Below are positions 4,827 through 6,282 of a DNA stretch of 6,282 bases, piece by piece. Position numbers and translations under genes: made by a program. Source of the stretch: Candidatus Scatomorpha stercoravium (GTDB lineage Bacteria; Bacillota; Clostridia; Oscillospirales; Oscillospiraceae); contig DVKN01000039.1 in NCBI GenBank assembly GCA_018716005.1, positions 1-6,282 on the forward strand, given 5' to 3'. The notes under the pieces are model-generated. The model made no database searches, was not told the origin of the DNA, and saw nothing but the letters and a program-made list of their open reading frames with translations. The stretch's first letter is position 1; each line of letters starts with the position of its first letter.

Positions 4827-4853
4827 GGCCTCGCCGGCTTTGCCGGCATTGGC
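4827..4853. repeat. Palindromic repeat unit, copy 3
   Basis: A 27-nt unit of the form GGCCTC-GCCGGC-TTT-GCCGGC-ATTGGC. It ends 6 nt before the last base of the minus-strand epimerase stop codon, so it would form a hairpin in that mRNA's 3' end. Confidence 0.8.
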
Positions 4854-4859
4854 GGCGGG

Positions 4860-5630
4860 CTAGGTTAGGGAGATGTTCAGCGTCCGCTTGAATCGGTCGC
4901 CGGGGGGCAGGGTGACGGCGCCGGGGCGGCTGGGGAGGTCTCCGGGGCCGGGGAAGCCGGTCCAGGGCTCGAGGCAGACGAAGGGGCTCAGGCCCTGCGC
5001 GCCCCAGACGAGGAACCAGCCGAAGCCATCGGCGTCCACGGTGACGCTTCTGCCGTCGGGCCGCTCGAGGCGGAACCACTTTGAGGCCGGGCGGCTGAGG
5101 TTCACGCTGTCGGTGTCGAAGGCCCCGCTTACAATGGCGAGGGTGTCCGCGCCGCCGGGGAAGTCCGGCTTCTCCGCGCGGACAAGGCTGCCCGCGGGGG
5201 CTGTGAAGCCCGGGTGGAAGCCCAGCTGGAGGGGCATGGGCTCGCTGCCGGTGTTTATGAGCTCGTAGGCGGCCGAGAGCGCCGCCTCACGGGCCTCAAA
5301 GCGCGCCGTAAGGGCGAAGGGCCAGGGCCATTCCGGGTCGTCCGGAAGCACCTCCAGCGCGAGCGTGAGGCTCTCCGCCGAGCGCGCGATGAGCGTATGC
5401 TCCCGGTCGCGCACGAAGCCGTGGCGGCCGGCGGCGTATTTCCTGCCGCCGTGGCAGAATTCCCCGCCCTCTACGACGCCGCACCAGGGGCAGCAGACCG
5501 GCGCGCGGCGGGGCCATTCGCTCCCGCCCGGCCAGAGGTAGCCCGCCCCGGCGTATTCAATCGCCGCGAGCTCCGCGCCCAGAGCGTCTACGCGCACGCT
5601 GAGCGCGCCTTTTTTTATCTCATATTCCAT
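4860..5630 (-). CDS. Aldose 1-epimerase (LacX-like mutarotase) family protein
   Basis: A 256-residue cytoplasmic protein of the galactose-mutarotase superfamily, whose members interconvert alpha and beta anomers of sugars. It follows the LacX-like pattern: VDALGAELAAIEYAG near the N-terminus, YLWPGGSEWPRRAPV (31-45), GRHGFVRD (68-75, candidate Arg69 and His70), LGFHPGF (136-142, candidate His139) and FVCLEPWTGFPG (217-228, candidate Glu221), ending LPPGDRFKRTLNISLT. All expected catalytic-type residues seem present, but the sugar is unknown. The ATG at 5630 lies one base after the stop of the upstream TSUP gene. No clear Shine-Dalgarno sequence is visible, so translation probably depends on coupling to the upstream gene. 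A TTG at 5639 that would overlap that stop is the alternative start. The stop is TAG at 4862-4860. The family is secure; the substrate is not. Confidence 0.88.
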   Translation of the reverse strand: MEYEIKKGALSVRVDALGAELAAIEYAGAGYLWPGGSEWPRRAPVCCPWCGVVEGGEFCHGGRKYAAGRHGFVRDREHTLIARSAESLTLALEVLPDDPEWPWPFALTARFEAREAALSAAYELINTGSEPMPLQLGFHPGFTAPAGSLVRAEKPDFPGGADTLAIVSGAFDTDSVNLSRPASKWFRLERPDGRSVTVDADGFGWFLVWGAQGLSPFVCLEPWTGFPGPGDLPSRPGAVTLPPGDRFKRTLNISLT

Positions 5631-5631
5631 A

Positions 5632-6282
5632 TCAAACAAAGCACATGACGAGGTTGTAGCAGCTTATGAGCGTTATCACGGCCATTATCGCGAGGAACAG
5701 CCGGTCGACGCCCTTGTTCGTGAGCTTCGCGCTGATGCTCCGGCCCAGGATGCCGCCGAGCACGCCGCCCACGCACATCGCGATAAGCACGAGCCAGTCG
5801 AAGTCCGGCACCGTGCCGCGCACGAGGGTGTTGATGAAGCTCGCGGCCTGGCTGTAGAGGATGATGTAGAGCGAGTTGAGCGCCGCCGTCTTCGAGTCCA
5901 TGGAGAAGACGAAGTACAGCACCGCGAGGTTTATGGGCCCGCCGCCTATGCCGAGGAAGGCGCTCAGAAGCCCCAGCGTGAGGCCTATCATGACGCAGGC
6001 AATGGCGTTCGTGACGTTTACGGTGCGTATCCCGTCCTTCTTCAGCGTGTAGATGAAGACGCCGACGGTGAGCAGTATCATCATGACCTGCTGGGCGATG
6101 TCGACCGTGACGCCGCCGGAGCTGCGCACGAGCTCGAAAAGCTCCTTGCCCAGGATGCCGCCCACGGCCGCGCCAATGGCGAGGAAGGTGCCGCGGCGCT
6201 TCTCGACCTTGACGGAGCCGCCGCGCGAGCGGATCATGCTCGTGATGGTCATGGCCAGCACCGTGCAGCCGGAGAGGAAGCT
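5632..6282 (-). CDS. TSUP (TauE/SafE-like) membrane permease, N-terminus off the window
   Basis: The visible 216 residues are the C-terminal part of a multi-pass inner-membrane protein of the TSUP family (formerly DUF81), many of which move sulfur compounds or small organic anions. About six hydrophobic segments can be seen: around TFLAIGAAVGGILG, IAQQVMMILLTVGVFIYT, IACVMIGLTLGLLSAF with the family glycine motif LGIGGGPINLAVLYF, then NSLYIILYSQAASFI, WLVLIAMCVGGVLGGILG and LFLAIMAVITLISCYNLV at the end. The frame stays open to the right edge (SFLSGCTVLAM at the start), so the GTG at 6261 is internal and the true start lies beyond the window. It is the first visible gene of a minus-strand operon with the epimerase. 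The substrate cannot be told from sequence. Confidence 0.88.
   Translation of the reverse strand, partial: SFLSGCTVLAMTITSMIRSRGGSVKVEKRRGTFLAIGAAVGGILGKELFELVRSSGGVTVDIAQQVMMILLTVGVFIYTLKKDGIRTVNVTNAIACVMIGLTLGLLSAFLGIGGGPINLAVLYFVFSMDSKTAALNSLYIILYSQAASFINTLVRGTVPDFDWLVLIAMCVGGVLGGILGRSISAKLTNKGVDRLFLAIMAVITLISCYNLVMCFV

Noticed and set aside
4730..4853. CRISPR array
   Set aside because: There are only three short units with unequal spacers (28 and 14 nt), internal palindromes with changing loops and no cas genes.
5214..5648. Plus-strand frame opposite the epimerase gene (144 codons)
   Set aside because: It is antisense to a well-supported mutarotase, and Ala/Arg-rich composition is typical of GC-rich shadows.

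Overview
The window joins two kinds of DNA. Bases 1 to about 2075 have moderate G+C and read as the end of an integrative mobile element: a 5'-truncated minus-strand fragment, an XRE-type regulator and a large serine recombinase. From about 2078 to the right edge the DNA is clearly GC-rich and looks like a bacterial chromosome. The gene types (large serine recombinase with zinc ribbon, DegV/FakB, LacX-like mutarotase, TSUP transporter, a lipoprotein with a short KKK signal peptide) and the TTG/GTG starts suggest a GC-rich anaerobic Firmicute, probably a gut clostridial lineage. That assignment is inference; no rRNA or other marker gene is present.

Layout: (1) 1-111, minus-strand remnant with no start codon. 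(2) 136-192, overlapping inverted repeats and an extended -10 promoter. (3) 216-575 XRE regulator and 588-2363 serine recombinase, a two-gene operon on the plus strand. The last 100 or so codons of the recombinase frame do not look like protein: they run through three terminator-type hairpins, two other hairpins and a 28-nt direct repeat, and stop inside the -10 box of the next gene. (4) 2411-3400, a DUF3089-type alpha/beta-hydrolase lipoprotein with its own promoter and a strong GC hairpin after it. (5) 3621-4478, a DegV/FakB fatty-acid-binding protein with its own promoter. (6) 4479-4859, a non-coding stretch between convergent genes, filled with short near-perfect hairpins and a threefold 27-28 nt palindromic repeat; it contains a likely terminator for each strand. 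(7) On the minus strand, a TSUP (TauE/SafE-like) permease cut by the right edge (5632-6282), followed after one base by an aldose 1-epimerase-like gene (4860-5630).

How the parts relate: the regulator and recombinase probably control and carry out integration and excision of the element that extends off the left edge. The chromosomal genes do not form one obvious pathway: a secreted hydrolase, a lipid-binding protein, and a permease/sugar-mutarotase pair. I see no CRISPR array, tRNA, rRNA, toxin-antitoxin pair or defence system. The parts most worth a second look are the element/chromosome junction and the two hairpin-rich regions, not a new multi-gene system.
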